This document shows, one piece after another, positions 33,161-44,639 of a DNA stretch of 64,000 bases. The DNA lies in the NCBI RefSeq assembly GCF_032884065.1, contig NC_088873.1, positions 9,187,702 to 9,251,701 on the forward strand, in the 5' to 3' direction. Under the pieces are notes generated by a model, which saw nothing but the letters and a program-made list of their open reading frames with translations, made no database searches and was not told the origin of the DNA. The stretch comes from Artemia franciscana. Its lineage: Eukaryota > Arthropoda > Branchiopoda > Anostraca > Artemiidae. How positions within the stretch are numbered: the first letter of the stretch is position 1; every line of letters starts with the position of its first letter. Made by a program: the position numbers and the translations under genes.

Positions 33161-34690
33161 GTGGTCCATAGCACTAGCCTAGATAAGGCGATTGCTCTTG
33201 TAAAGTTTTTCGCCAGCACGTTCACTGTTGATGATGGCTATTTACCTCAACTCCAAGACTCACCCCCAGGAAGCGAGCTCCACAGCATGGGCTTCACGCC
33301 AGGAAGTGTTCTAAGAGTAATGAGGGGCATGAAAGCGTCAAAAGCATTCAATCCTGATGGCATCCCGTCCTTTATCGTGAAAGAAGTGAAAGACTAGCTT
33401 TTTGAATCTCTGGCAACACTTTTCCAAATCTCATTCGAGCAATGCAAGTTTCCTATTTCCTGGAAGCTATCCCGTTTAGCACCTAGTTTCGAAGGAAAGG
33501 AAAAGGGAAACGGAGTGACCCGGAGAATTATCACCCTATCAGCTTTACTTCACCTTTCCTGAACATCATGGAAAGGGTCATAGTGGAAAAGATAAACTCG
33601 CTCCTCGAATTGAACAACCTCATCTCAGATCATCAGCATGGCTTTCGTAAAAATCGTTCTACCATTTCCCAACTAGTAGGGATACACGACTACATCCAGT
33701 CCGCCGTGGACCGTGGGATTCCAATGGATATTATCCTAATCTATCTACTTAAAGCCTTTGACCGATTATCCTTGCGAAAACTCATCCACTGCCTAGAAGT
33801 CTATGGAATCAAGGGAAAGCTAAAAATTGGCTCTCAGCATACTTGAATGATAGAAAAATAGCAGTCGAGGTTGCAGACAAACTATCCACATTGACATATG
33901 CAACCAGTGGCGTCCCACAAGGTAGTTTTCTCGGCCCAGTCTTGTTCGTCACGTACATAGACATTTGCATAAATGCCATTTCCCAAACCGACTTCGGCCT
34001 GTTTGCAGACGATAAAAAGCTCCTGGGAGAAGCTAGTGCATCATCACAAATCTAAAGCGACTTGGACGCCATGACAGAGAAGCTCGAAGAATGGCAACTT
34101 TCACCCAATATAACAAAATGCTCTGTCGTCCATTATGGCCGCCAAAATCCGAAATACTTATACAAAATCAAAGGTATCTGCCTGACGAAATCTACCTATG
34201 AAAAGTACCTAGGTGTAATTCTGAGCTTGGACCTCAAACCAGAAAAGTATATCGGCCTGGTTGTGCGTAAAGTATCAAATACTCTCTGGCTACTCACTCA
34301 CTCCCTACGATACCTTGAAATTCACTCAAAGATCTAATTATACACAAGCTACGTCAGACCAAAGCTTGAATACGCAACTGTCATCTGGTCGGGATATCTC
34401 AAAGAGAATATTGACAGAATAGAACGAGTCCAGAAATGCTTTGTAAAAGGACTTCAAGGATTCAGAAATCTCCCTATGACAAAAGTCTAAGAAGGCTCAC
34501 TCTCCATAAAATTGAGACAAGAAGAACGATCTTAGACTTAAAAACTCTTCAAGATAGGTTATTCAAGATAGGTTATGAGAGTTTTTGGAACGCAAAAGAC
34601 AAGCTTGTTCAAATAACTCTCCAAAGCGACACAAGATCGCACAGCCGGCAATTGGAGCCTATGACGATGAAGATTGCATGATCTAGTTCT
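33161..34690 (+). pseudogene. LINE B reverse transcriptase
   Basis: Blocks in order: KASKAFNPDGIPSFIVKE (33330), ISDHQHGFRKNRSTISQLV (33625), IILIYLLKAFDRLS (motif A; the first Asp position is changed from FLDxxKAFD to IYLLKAFD), GVPQGSFLGPVLFVTYI (B, 33910), FGLFADDKKLL (C, 33990, Asp pair intact), KCSVVHYGRQNP (D) and YLGVILSLDLKPEKY (E), then a C-terminal IWSGYLKENIDRIERVQK. Stops separate at least five of these segments. Confidence 0.75.
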
Positions 34691-34869
34691 AACCATCCTT
34701 TGTTCTTACCCCGGGTCATCAGGATCTGGAACAAACAACCATTCCCAGTAAAAAAGATGAAATTACTGGAAGCCTTCTCCAATAGCCTAAACATAAACAT
34801 ACCATATCTCGAGACTTTCAACGTAGGATGACTTTGAAGGGGAGTCGTGCGGCAGTCGATCCGGTATTC

Positions 34870-36840
34870 GCCCTGCCATAACATTTTTCTTTTAAAAACG
34901 GGTCAATTATGTGGAAGCAATGAGTCATCACCCAAGAACCATCAAGAAGCTCTAAACAGCCCCTGTTTATCTTCATCTTCAGTTTGGTAAGTTGACTGCA
35001 AGCCTGCACTTCAAGTGTGACCCTTTCACTTGAGAAGATCTAGTGCAGAGCAACCGAACATAATTTTGACAAACAACATATCGCCCATGAGTATTCACAA
35101 GAAAATCTTGGCCTCCCCGCCACAAAAAATTATAGAAAGAGGATGGTAATCATCATGAAGTTACAGATGATGAACAGCAGCACAATCAAGCCAATTTTTC
35201 GTCAAAGTGAACACTCTAGAACAAAACATAATACTAAAAACCTCACCTTCGTCATACCATGTAACTTGAAAAAGTGAAAGAAGCACAAGACAGAAAATTA
35301 AGAAATTTCAAGTGAAGTAACGCTTTAACTAAGGGTCGATTAATGTCTTATATATGACTCCTTGCTTTGTCCAAAATTTGTAAGAGTGGCTTCAAAGACG
35401 AGGGAAAAGTTGACATCCAAATAATAGAAAAATATGAAACATGAGACTATACTAGGTTGCCCAGCAAGATACCAAGAATTTACCCAGGAAATAGGTGTTT
35501 AAGTTTTCTAAGGATCCCAATGATATTTTGGGCTTTTTAAATTACGGGGTAATAGATTCATTAAGAATAGTGAAATTTTGGGAGAATATAATTAAGTTAC
35601 CTAGAGTTCTGGTTTTTAAGTCAGCATATTTGGACAGTTTGAAGGACGGTACACAAGACTCGTGGCCAAATCTGACCAAGAAAATGCCGGACCTTTGTGG
35701 TCTGTCCGAGATTTGAATTGAAGTAAAAAGCCCAAAGGATGAGAGGGTGTCAGATTGGAGGGAGGTCCAAAGGGACCAGTCTATGTCCTTGAGGCTTTAC
35801 TCCTGAACTAAAGTCTTAGTTGCATCTGCTTTTTTTAGAATTTTGTTTGAATAGAAAGCATTTTAAAAATGTATTGTTGGTGAAGGGGGAGGGGATGGTT
35901 TGGATCATTAAAGAGACGAAATTTTTTGCGAAAGCTTAGGTTGACGGCCGGCCCCTACTTTTGCCGTATGTTTAGATATAGGAAAGATAATCTATTTCAT
36001 TTCGAGTGTGGAGAGCTGTCGGAGCAACGGCATAGATGTTTTAATCGAGTGGGTGGGAGGGTGTGTTGGTAAATTGAACTGACATCAAAGGGATCACATG
36101 CGCTATGAATTATTTCTAAAAGTTCTTCGTATAGAGAATAAACATCAATAATTATTTTGAGGGGATCGCTGGTTAAGATTCCTAGAAGTTAAATTTTATT
36201 ATTGTTGTAGTTAGTCGGTTAAAAATGTTGACTTCATTGTGCTTTTTCATGGTTTTTAATAATTTAAAGATTTATTTTTTCTTGGAGCTTCGCTTGGAGT
36301 TGTATATCGTGTTACCATTACCCGCCGGCTTTTTTCATAAGATCTTATTTTATTTTATGATGCTTGAAAGAAAGATTTTCATAAGGAAAGATGCCTAGGA
36401 ATCAAATCCATCGGTCCCTAGGTCTATTAAGGGAACCCCTCGATACGTGTATTTTATTTAAACCAGAGCAAATCTATAAAACTCTTAAAAAATGAGAATA
36501 CATGACTTTCCAATATTTAAGGCTCGGCAATTAACATCAAGCCGCTTAAAATTCTTTTAGAAATTCAATTACCTTTGCATGGACATTAGACTCAATCCTA
36601 CTGGGTGCTTAGAATGTTGTCATTAGCAAAAATAATAAATGTATTTGAGAAAGACGAGCTCTTACACTGTTTGTTTGTCTGTTTGTACGTCTGTGCTAAA
36701 AAAAGATAACAAAAAATAAAAAGAAAAGAAAAAATGAATAAAAAAAATAAATAAAAAGAGAAAAAGAAAAGAAAACCCAGAAAAAAACAGAAAAACAAAA
36801 AAAAGAAATATTACTGACATCATATTATTTCATTTGGAAT
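34870..36840. other. Spacer with no recognised gene
   Basis: A 73-codon frame at 35495-35716 has no recognisable domain or context. Positions 36690-36800 are A-rich (AAAAATAAAAAGAAAAG). I see no RNA gene or clear repeat boundary. Confidence 0.5.
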
Positions 36841-38010
36841 AAAGAATCTGATTGGAGGTCATTCGACTTCGACTCCCTCTTTTTTGTCAACAATTTCAAA
36901 GTCATTGCCAATTTGTGAACTATGACTACTTCCCTCAGAATCGGTTTCTGATCGGTCTCAATCATTTTTATTATTAAATTTTATATCTTCCACTGACTTT
37001 TTTATTCCCACATTTTGCTTTGATTCCTTGCTATTTTTGTCCTCTTCTTACACCACTGCATCATCGTTCTCATCTTTTGTATCAGAATCCTTTGCTTTCT
37101 TCTTTTTCTTTTTTGACGTGCTCTTACTCTTTCCTTTGTATTCATACTAGTAAAGTGGCCAAAAAGAGGCAAAAGATCTAACGTCTTTAGTTAGATTCGG
37201 CAGTAACCAGAAATGATGTTTTCCTAAGCTTACGATCCATATCAAGCAGAACAAAATAAATTGCAACACGGCTAGTCCAAGAATAAACAATAAAAAACCA
37301 GCACCAGCTAAGCTAAGATAGTAGACTCTCTTCCTCAGCGTAGTTGACCAAGGTGGAAAAGACAAAATCCAATATTGGCTAAAACTACTAAGGTTTTAGT
37401 GACCCAATACCACAGCAAGATGGGATCGTAGATCCATGCGTAGGCATCAGAAGAGTCAAGGAAAATTTGCTCAAGATGCATGTCTAATTGGATATTCCTC
37501 TTCTTTGTTTGGATTTTTCCTCCCTCTTTCTTCTCATACCCTTATTTTGGTTTTCCTTCTCCTTGACTGCTTTCTGCGTCTTCGCCCTTCTTTTCTTCTT
37601 CCTCTGCCTCAATTTTGATACTTTTAAATCTCCTTTTCAATTCTTTGTTATCCTCTTTTTCCCCCTACTTTTTAACTTTTGTCTCTTCTTTTGTATCTTC
37701 CTTTTTCCTTTTCTTTTTTTGTATGAACGTTGGAGACGGCTATTTTCTGCTCTATGAAAAAACTTGTAACGTAGCATGAGGTCTAGGTAATCAGTAGTTG
37801 GAATTGCTCCCTCTTATTTCTCGTGAGCACATTTTGATTCCACGAGAGCATCAACTGCTTTCGACCCAATAAAGTAACCTACTTGATGGTAAAGAAACTT
37901 TGTTTGCTTTATGGGTACATTCTTCTTCATCCATTTTGCGATCTGTGTCATTACTTTTGATGGTTTACAAAGTAGGTGAGACATGCAAAAATTTTGAGTG
38001 ACCACAACAT
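36840..38010 (-). pseudogene. Sec62: SEC62 (protein translocation) pseudogene
   Basis: Minus-strand pieces in the right order: IAKWMKKNVPIKQTKFL, VGYFIGSKAVDALVESK (37850-37940); LMLRYKFFHRAE (about 37745); a Lys/Glu-rich stretch; AYAWIYDPILLWYWVT (about 37400-37450); LRKRVYYLSLAGAGFLLFIL and GKHHFWLLPNLTKDV..FASFWPLY (37147-37365); then a Lys/Ser/Asp tail ending SSHSSQIGNDFEIVDKK (about 36870). SEC62 is a two-TM ER membrane protein of the post-translational Sec61/62/63 translocon, and this covers most of its roughly 350-400 residues without introns. In-frame stops (after AHEK, after WPLY) and frameshifts break it. No poly(A) is seen at the 3' side, so retrocopy origin is inferred from the lack of introns. 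The extreme N-terminus is missing. Confidence 0.85.
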
Positions 38011-38041
38011 ATTTCAATTAGTGCTAAGTGCAATTGAAAAA
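37960..38041 (-). repeat. Left part of a spacer repeat interrupted by the RTE element
   Basis: On the minus strand this reads CTAATTGAAATATGTTGTGG then TCACTCAAAATTTTTGCATG, matching 44480-44530 and 49445-49490. The continuation is at 41505-42075, after the RTE insertion. Confidence 0.7.
38030..38041 (+). repeat. Target-site duplication, left copy
   Basis: GCAATTGAAAAA occurs here and at 41505-41516, exactly bordering the RTE-like LINE. Confidence 0.85.
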
Positions 38042-38565
38042 TGTAGGTTACTGAGTAACTCAGTAGGTTACTGAGTCACCTACTGAGTCACCTTCTCAGT
38101 AGGGGCCCACCCCAGGCCACTCAGCGCGTCCCCAGGTGGCGGATAGGGGAAACCCTTGCAGATATGCAGGGTACCTCCGGTGGTGATGGAGGCGAGGACC
38201 AAGGGGAGACCCAGCCCTTGGGGGTCCTAAAATATAACTGGGATACCCTCCCCTGGGGGACATAAATTCAGGCGGAGGAGGAAGAACGGCGGAAGAACAA
38301 CGGCCTTTGACGGACGAACAACGGCTAGTTGACGGAGAGGAGTGGCTTACCGCAGTCTCTTAACCAGCCTTGAAACCTCTCCTTTTAACAAATGAATTAT
38401 GGGCTCTATAAATCAAAGCAGAATTACTACCGCGTCCGGGGAAACCGACGAACCTAGAAATTTGATGATGATGGCGAATGGAAGTAATATTGAACATACT
38501 ACCACGTACGGGAAGCCGACGAACATGCTGCCGCGTACGGGGAAACCGACGATCATAATAGGCCT

Positions 38566-39762
38566 ATGACGACCCCCGGACGGGATGAGTTTACCTTGCG
38601 ACTCATCTCCACTAAAACTGTACTCAACATAGGAACACTCAACACCCGGACTCTAGCCAACCCAGGAAAAATAGATTTACTACTGAGAGAACTAAACCGA
38701 TACAAGTGGGACTTAGTCGGGCTATCTGAGACACACCTCCCCCGAACCGGTGAGGAAACTATCTGTGGAATCTCTCTCCTACTCTCGGGACGCACGATGG
38801 CACTCACAAACAGGGTGTTGGATTCATCCTCTCGCCAAGTACAAAAAAAGGCGCTGATCTCCTCCACGCCCGTATCAGAAAGGAAAGTAACCATTAGACT
38901 AAAGGGATCCGTGTCAAACCTTATCATCATCCAGGTATATGCTACTGACACTGCTCGAAGCGATAAAGAATGTGAACAGTTCTACTTTCAACTTCAAAGT
39001 GTCACCGACCAAACACCAAAGAAAGATATGCTCATCGTCATGGGCGACTTCAACGCTATCACGGACAACGATCAGATTGATCGGAGAGATGTAATGGGAC
39101 CGCATGGCCATGGCCGACTGAACGGAAGAGGTGAAATGCTAATTAGTTTCTGTAGAGAAAACGACATGTATATAACTAACAGCACCTTTAAACACGGACA
39201 CCGCCGTAAGGTCACCTGGAGATCCCCCAACGGAGTAACTGAAAACATGATAGACTATGTGCTGATATCTAAACACTGGAAGTCCTCAATAATGGATACT
39301 GTATCCCTTCCTGGTGCAGAATTTGATTCAGATCACTCATTCCTGATGTCCAAACTCAAGCTAAGACTGAAACGACTCCCTAAGACAACAAGAATCCCTA
39401 GATTCCGGACAGAGCTGCTTCTCAACCCCATAAAAAAAGGTGCTTATACCACCAGCCTATCGTCAAAATTCCGAGCTATCCTAGAGAACTTCACTTCCCT
39501 CACTACCGTCAAAGAGATTGATCAACTGACTGAGCATCCAACTTCTGCAGTTTTGGAGACAGCAAATGATGTCCTTGGAAGGAAAACGAAAGACGAAAAG
39601 CCGTGGATTACTGAAAAAATAATCCAACAATGTGACCAAAAGCGTCTCTGCAACAACGAAGCTGACCCATGCAGCCGAGACACCTATAAATATCTCAAAA
39701 GGAGAATTGATAGGGAAGTCCGAAAGGCCTTGCGCAACCATGTTACCGAGAAATGCAAGTAA
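38566..39762 (+). CDS. RTE endonuclease domain, open 398-codon frame
   Basis: EEP endonuclease blocks in order: IGTLNTRTLANPGK (residues about 22-35), WDLVGLSETHLP (about 48-59; catalytic E), IIIQVYATDT (about 120), IVMGDFNAITDND (about 163-175; catalytic D and N), VTWRSPNGVTENMIDYVL (about 218-235) and GAEFDSDHSFLMSKL (about 252-266; terminal DH pair). All catalytic residues are visible. The frame ends at TAA 39760-39762; RT sequence resumes shortly after, so the stop truncates a longer polyprotein. In active elements this domain nicks the target. Confidence 0.85.
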   Translation: MTTPGRDEFTLRLISTKTVLNIGTLNTRTLANPGKIDLLLRELNRYKWDLVGLSETHLPRTGEETICGISLLLSGRTMALTNRVLDSSSRQVQKKALISSTPVSERKVTIRLKGSVSNLIIIQVYATDTARSDKECEQFYFQLQSVTDQTPKKDMLIVMGDFNAITDNDQIDRRDVMGPHGHGRLNGRGEMLISFCRENDMYITNSTFKHGHRRKVTWRSPNGVTENMIDYVLISKHWKSSIMDTVSLPGAEFDSDHSFLMSKLKLRLKRLPKTTRIPRFRTELLLNPIKKGAYTTSLSSKFRAILENFTSLTTVKEIDQLTEHPTSAVLETANDVLGRKTKDEKPWITEKIIQQCDQKRLCNNEADPCSRDTYKYLKRRIDREVRKALRNHVTEKCK

Positions 39763-41488
39763 TGCGAAACCCAGCTTAGGAACAGAAACGGTCAAAAACT
39801 CTTCAAAACAGTTCGTGGACTGTCTAGCAGGAAAGATCCCATCTCCACAGCAATCCTAGACAAACAAAAGAATCCCATCAACGACGCAAAAATGAAACCC
39901 GAACGATGGAAGGAATATTTTGAAGATAAATTAAATCCGCAGATCATTGCCGATCCCAGCGTCCTAAACTCCTTCCCCATTAATGATCGAGAACCTCAAC
40001 CACCACTCTTAAAATCAGAAACTGAGGCAGCGATAAGATCCCTGAAACGAGGGAAGGCCCCAGGACCGGACGGTATCACTGCTGAACTAATTAACATTGA
40101 CTCAGAGGACGTCGTCAAATTGTACCACAAAGTTGTGTCAGCCGTATGGTCGACAGGCCACGTCCCACAGCTATGGTGTAATGCAGCAGTAGTCCCAATT
40201 CACAAAAAAGGCTCAAGAAGAGAGTGTGAGAACTACCACCACTGACCAAAATTCTCCTACGTAGAATCCAAGCAATTACAGCCTCCGTTCTGGGTGAATA
40301 CCAAGCTGGCTTCCGACTTGGACGATCGACCACTGACCAAATCTTCACCGTTCGTCAGCTCATGGAACGTTTTGTCTAGTTCAACAGAGACCTATATCAT
40401 CTCTTTATTGACTTTCGGCAAGCCTTCGATTTAATCTGGAGGAAAGGTCTGTGGCAAATCCTAAGACATTACGGTATCCCCGACCAAATCGTCACGATTA
40501 TTGAGAATATATACAGCCAATCCAGAAGCCGGATACTCACCACTGATGGACTCTCTGATGCATTCTTAACATCCTCGGGAGTTTTACAAGGATGTATTCT
40601 GTTGCCCCACCTGTTCAACCTGTTTCTTCACGCCATTCTGTCACTGATACCAGACGAACATGGAGCCAAAATAGGTGGAGTCCTAGTAAACAAGCTCGCC
40701 TTTGCTGAAGACATCGACCGGCTCTCTACAAAGGCCGCTGATCTCCAAAGACAAGCAAACTGTCTCAACGAAGCCACAAAATCTTTTAGCATGCAAATTA
40801 ACGCCAAAAAATGACAGTTATGGTCACGTCACGCCAAAAACAAGCAGCTACTCCTTCCATAACGATTGACGGCGGCCAGTAAGTTGAAACGGTCAACCAA
40901 TTGGTCAACCTGGGCAGTCTTCTCAAAGCGGACAATTGTCATACCTCCGACATCAAACGCCGCCTAGCTCTTGCTAGCTCAAGTTTTAAAAGGCTCACAA
41001 ATATCTGGAAATGTCGAAACCTGTCGAACCAGCTGAAAGTTCAACTTTTCAACAGCCTGACTGTGCTTGAGCTTGAGACCTGGACCTTGAAGATCGAAAA
41101 TGAGCGCAACCTACTTGCATTTGAGACGAGATGTCTCCGTCGCATCGCAAGAATCACCTACACTGAACATGCGACCAATGAGGAGGTGCGAAGACGGCCG
41201 AAGTCTTCCGAAACAATCCTAAATAAAATCAAACGACAACAACTGCGATGGCTCGGGCATGTCAAGAGAGTGGACCACGACCGGCCACCAAAAATCTCTC
41301 TCGAAGGAACCATTGACGGATCTCGACCACGAGGAAGACCTAGCAAGAGGTGTATTGAAAACTTTGACCGAAAGCGCATCGTTGAGTTGACTCGAACTGT
41401 ACACGATAGAACAACGTACCGAGCCCTATTTCATGACCTGTCAAAAGAAGTAACCCCAAAACGTCCCGCGAGGATGGATGGGACTTAA
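39763..41488 (+). pseudogene. RTE reverse transcriptase and C-terminal domain
   Basis: AAIRSLKRGKAPGPDGITAE (40030-40090), VVPIHKKGSRRECENY (40190), QAGFRLGRSTTDQIFTVRQL (40300), LFIDFRQAFDLIW (A, 40400), SSGVLQGCILLPHLFNLFL (B) and LAFAEDIDRLS (C, 40695). Motif C is FAED where RTE elements usually have FADD. The C-terminal frame 40901-41488 contains RCLRRIARITY, QQLRWLGHVKRVDHDRPP and RPRGRPSKRCIENF, the usual RTE tail. A frameshift near 40240, a stop at about 40378 and a stop at 40812 interrupt it. Confidence 0.85.
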
Positions 41489-41504
41489 GTAAGTAAGTAA
41501 GTAA

Positions 41505-42075
41505 GCAATTGAAAAAATAAACCCATAGTTAGGGCCAGCAGATTTTCAGATTATTAGAAAAGTGTATAGCCCAAAAAGTAGATAAAAGTGGAAAAGGGAC
41601 TTCTTAATAAATAATGACTTTAAAAGCTATGAAATATACACAATAGTACACAAATATACGTAATCTGTTTCATATGGAAAGTCAGCATGGCTGTAAAAAT
41701 TATTTAAACCTAATCATGCTTGCAAAATTTTGACTGATCTATAGAGCTTTTCTCTTTCCTTGTGCAGGTATATATCTGTCGTTTTATCTAGTCTAAATGG
41801 TTTTCAGATTCGATGATGATAAGCTTTGTGGAAACTAAAAACCCAAAATTACAAGGATGTCTGAAAAATAAAACACACCTCGTCACATCTAACGAAATTT
41901 TCACTATCGTCCCATTGACACTATTTTATTTAGACACATTAATTTTCATATATCAACAAAGTTCCAGCAGGGTTTGTTTTTTACTTAAAAGAGACAAACA
42001 AGCACATTGAATACTTAACTTAGTGATATTCTAGTCTTACACCAGCTAATTAGAGCAAAATCATTTGTGACAGCA
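41505..42075 (-). repeat. Inverted copy of the 43.9-44.5 kb spacer repeat
   Basis: The reverse complement matches 43908-44470 and 48880-49430 in order: TGTCACAAATGATTTTGC, TAAGACTAGAATATCA, TGCTTGTTTGTCTCTTTTAA, CCTGCTGGAACTTTGTTG, GGGACGATAGTGAAAATTTC, CAGACAT, TTGTAATTTTGGGTTTTTAG and GCAAGCATGATTAGG. The RTE element sits at its end. Divergence from the other two copies is greater than between them. Confidence 0.8.
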
Positions 42076-42099
42076 ATGTATCCATTTGTGAATTGGCCT

Positions 42100-42900
42100 T
42101 CCCCCAAAAATGCATTAAATTGTATCAGATTAAACTTGATACAATATATTACAAAAATTTTCAATCAAAACCATGAAACTAGGGAAAGGTTTCCATGAAA
42201 AGTTATGCTTGCTATGAAAATGTGAAATGGTAATTCACGTTTTTCTTTTTATAAAGTAAAAACTATTTAATAGAATATACCGGAAGGGGGGAATAATGGT
42301 GCTTGGCACAATTTTTGGGATATTTGATCCAAATTTTATTTTCTAGAGAACCTGAGAATTTCAGGAGTTTCACCAGATATTGCTCTATATATGACCAAGT
42401 AGGTTTATCTCATATCTCAATTGTGGCAAAACATATCAAAGGGACGGACGAAAATATTGTTTCCTTTTTCATGTCAAGGTAATCTTCCTCGACCAAAACA
42501 AGGCCTTTGATAAAAAATTATCATTGTTACCTGATGACAAGGCTGTCTATATATTAGATAGACAATTATGCTTCCCGGTGACAATAATGACCACAGGTAG
42601 CTTGCTGCTGCGGCTAGCTGTTAGCAGTAGTAGTAATGTTTCCCAGAAGATCTATAAATTTCTATCTAATACAACTTAAGCTGTCACTGTATTTAAAGAA
42701 AGAAGTGACCCAAGGAAGGTGTTCCTTTTGTTCCCCAATGAAGGAACGAAACTAGATCTGATTCTATTTAAACTCTCCAGGAACAACACCCCTGAGGTGG
42801 TTAAGAACAGCGAAGAACTAAATACAGACAGTTCAAAACTCTTTGGATCAGCAACTTCCACAAAAGTTGCTCTTCCCTGTAAGATCGAATAGAATTGGTT
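42100..42900 (+). other. Unidentified segment with one open frame
   Basis: Positions 42679-42888 are open on the plus strand without an ATG (TVFKERSDPRKVFLLFPNEG, then TKLDLILFKLSRNNTPEVVK). AATACAACTTAAG just upstream could be a weak splice-acceptor-like context. I do not recognise the protein. The rest is AT-rich. Confidence 0.3.
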
Positions 42901-42904
42901 TTAT

Positions 42905-44606
42905 TTGCACAATTCTGTAATTTAGTGACGTCCAAAAATGAATTGGTTGAAAAGGTATTTCCAAATATTCTAACCAATTATAAAAATCATAAATGGCTAA
43001 GCAAATGAGCGATTCTGGCAGCAAAGAATAGAGACGTCCACGAAATCAACAATGTTATTTTGACCAAGGTTCGAGACCAGGCAGTCATTTACAAGTCAGT
43101 CGACACAGTTCTGGAACCAAATGAAGCTGTTAATTATCCATCTGAATTTTAAATTCCCTGGATCTCCCAGGGTTTACACCACACGTGATACAACTAAAAA
43201 TGGGCGTACCAATAATACTCTTACGAAATATTAACCCACCAAAGCTTTGCAATGGCACGCGACTTGCCGTAAAAAAAACAACAATGGAATACATAATAGA
43301 GGCAACAATCTTGTCAGGGCCTTTTGAGGGCGAGGCTGTTCTTATTCCTTGCATTCCCATGATTCTAATTGATCTGCCTTTTAATTAAAAGATTGCAATT
43401 CCCAATTCGATTAGCATTTGCAATCACCATCAGCTGATGCCAAATTGCATCATTACCATCTGTTTAAGAGATAAAAAAATGTTTAAGTTCAATTCAGAAT
43501 ACCTAAAGTTGTTATGTTAACTGCAAAAAATATTTACAATGCCTGAGCATTACTTTTAATATTTTAATTCAAAACTGGAAAAATACCTAGAAAGTTCAAA
43601 AACTAGTTGTTTTTTTGTTAGATAAAATCAACTTGCTTCGTGATATAGCTTGCAGGTTTGAACGCAACCAGCTACATAATGTCAGTTGTAAGGCTCAAAA
43701 ACCGAAAATTTACAAGTACTACCAAAGGATGATTCTAAATGATCCAAAAAACAAAATTTGAAACAATCCCAAATGATGATTCTCTATTTTGACAAGGAAT
43801 TACAACAATTCAAAAACCTTAAAAAGGAAAACCAAAAAGTTACAAGCTTAGTAGGAATCATTGTTAGAAATTGGACTTACTTTAATAAAAAAAAATGTCC
43901 TTACAGTGCTGTCACAAATGATTTTGCTCTAATTAGCTGTTGTAAGACTAGAATATCATAAAGTTAAGCATTCAATGTGCTTGTTTGTCTCTTTTAAGTA
44001 AAAAAAACCCTGCTGGAACTTTGTTGGTGTCTGACAATCAATGTGTCTAAATAGAATAAAGTGTCAATGGGACGATAGTGAAAATTTCGTTCGATGTGAC
44101 TAGGTGTGTTTTATTTTTCAGACATTCTTGTAATTTTGGGTTTTTAGTTTCGACACAGCTTATCATCATCAATTCTGAAAACAATTTAAACTAGATAAAA
44201 CGACAGATATATACTTGCACAAGGAAGGACACAGGCTCTATAGATCAGTCAAAATTTTGCAAGCATGATTAGGTTTAAATAATTTTTTGGCCTTGCTGAA
44301 TTTCCATATGAAATATATATGTATTTTTGTGTGTTATTGTGTATATTCCATAGCTTTTAAAGTCATTATTTATTAAGAAGCCCCTTTTCCACTTTTATCA
44401 AATTTTTGGGTTATACACCCTTCTAATGATCTGAAAATCTACTGGCCCTTACTAGGGGGTTGTCTTTTCTATTTCAATTAGCACTAATTGAAATATGTTA
44501 TGGTCACTCAAAATTTTGACATGTCTCTCATACTTTATGAGCCTAATTATATAACTGAATACAGAAAAATGTACTCTTACACTCATTAAATATAAGATTT
44601 AAATGA
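42905..44606 (+). repeat. 1.7-kb direct duplication, copy 1 (helicase fragment + spacer)
   Basis: It matches 47865-49563 in the same orientation across both the helicase fragment (42905-43386) and the following non-coding spacer, ending together at AATATAAGATTTAAAT. Differences are scattered substitutions and small indels. The join of helicase to spacer (AATCACCATCA/CTGATGCC versus ACTAATGCC) is the same in both, so the fusion preceded the duplication. Confidence 0.85.
42912..43386 (+). pseudogene. Helitron helicase C-terminal fragment (copy 1)
   Basis: It encodes NLVTSKNE..EKVFPNIL, then KNRDVHEINNVILTKVRDQA-like sequence, GVPIILLRNINPPKLCNGTR, EYIIEATILSGPFEGEAVLI and a stop after IDLPFN. 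This is the domain between motifs III and VI of the PIF1-like Helitron helicase. The reading frame is shifted near 43155 and 43270, and motif VI is cut off at AITI. Confidence 0.75.
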
Positions 44607-44639
44607 ACTAAGCTTCGATTATGAATCTGTTTTCTTTCA

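Larger units (their letters stand above)
30425..34870 (+). mobile_element. LINE B, interrupted by LINE A
   Basis: The endonuclease start at 30450-30600 (GKFSELQAFLYKNSR, then EVICISETWLHEKYYQLDV) is separated from the endonuclease continuation at 32221 (SRFSNDPIDAITCVM) by LINE A. The rest covers the EN C-terminus, a long linker and RT. The 3' end is unclear, fading out around 34.83-34.9 kb, with no obvious tail. Many stops and shifts are present. Clade is CR1/Jockey-like by motif order, not firmly assigned. Confidence 0.75.
38042..41504 (+). mobile_element. RTE-like LINE, nearly full length, with 12-bp TSD
   Basis: The element is 3.46 kb, close to the usual length of RTE elements (about 3.2-3.5 kb). 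It has a GC-rich 5' UTR (38100-38565), an EEP endonuclease plus RT, and a short 3' tail of TAAG repeats (41486-41504). A 12-bp duplication flanks it. The first 60 bp contain repeated GGTTACTGAGT/ACTCAGTAGG motifs that could pair with each other. Broken by a stop at 39760, a frameshift near 40240 and others, but less decayed than the other LINEs here, so probably one of the younger insertions. Confidence 0.85.

Noticed and set aside
35495-35716. 73-codon frame as a small host gene
   Set aside because: No domain, no upstream or downstream gene signals, and length expected by chance in this stretch.
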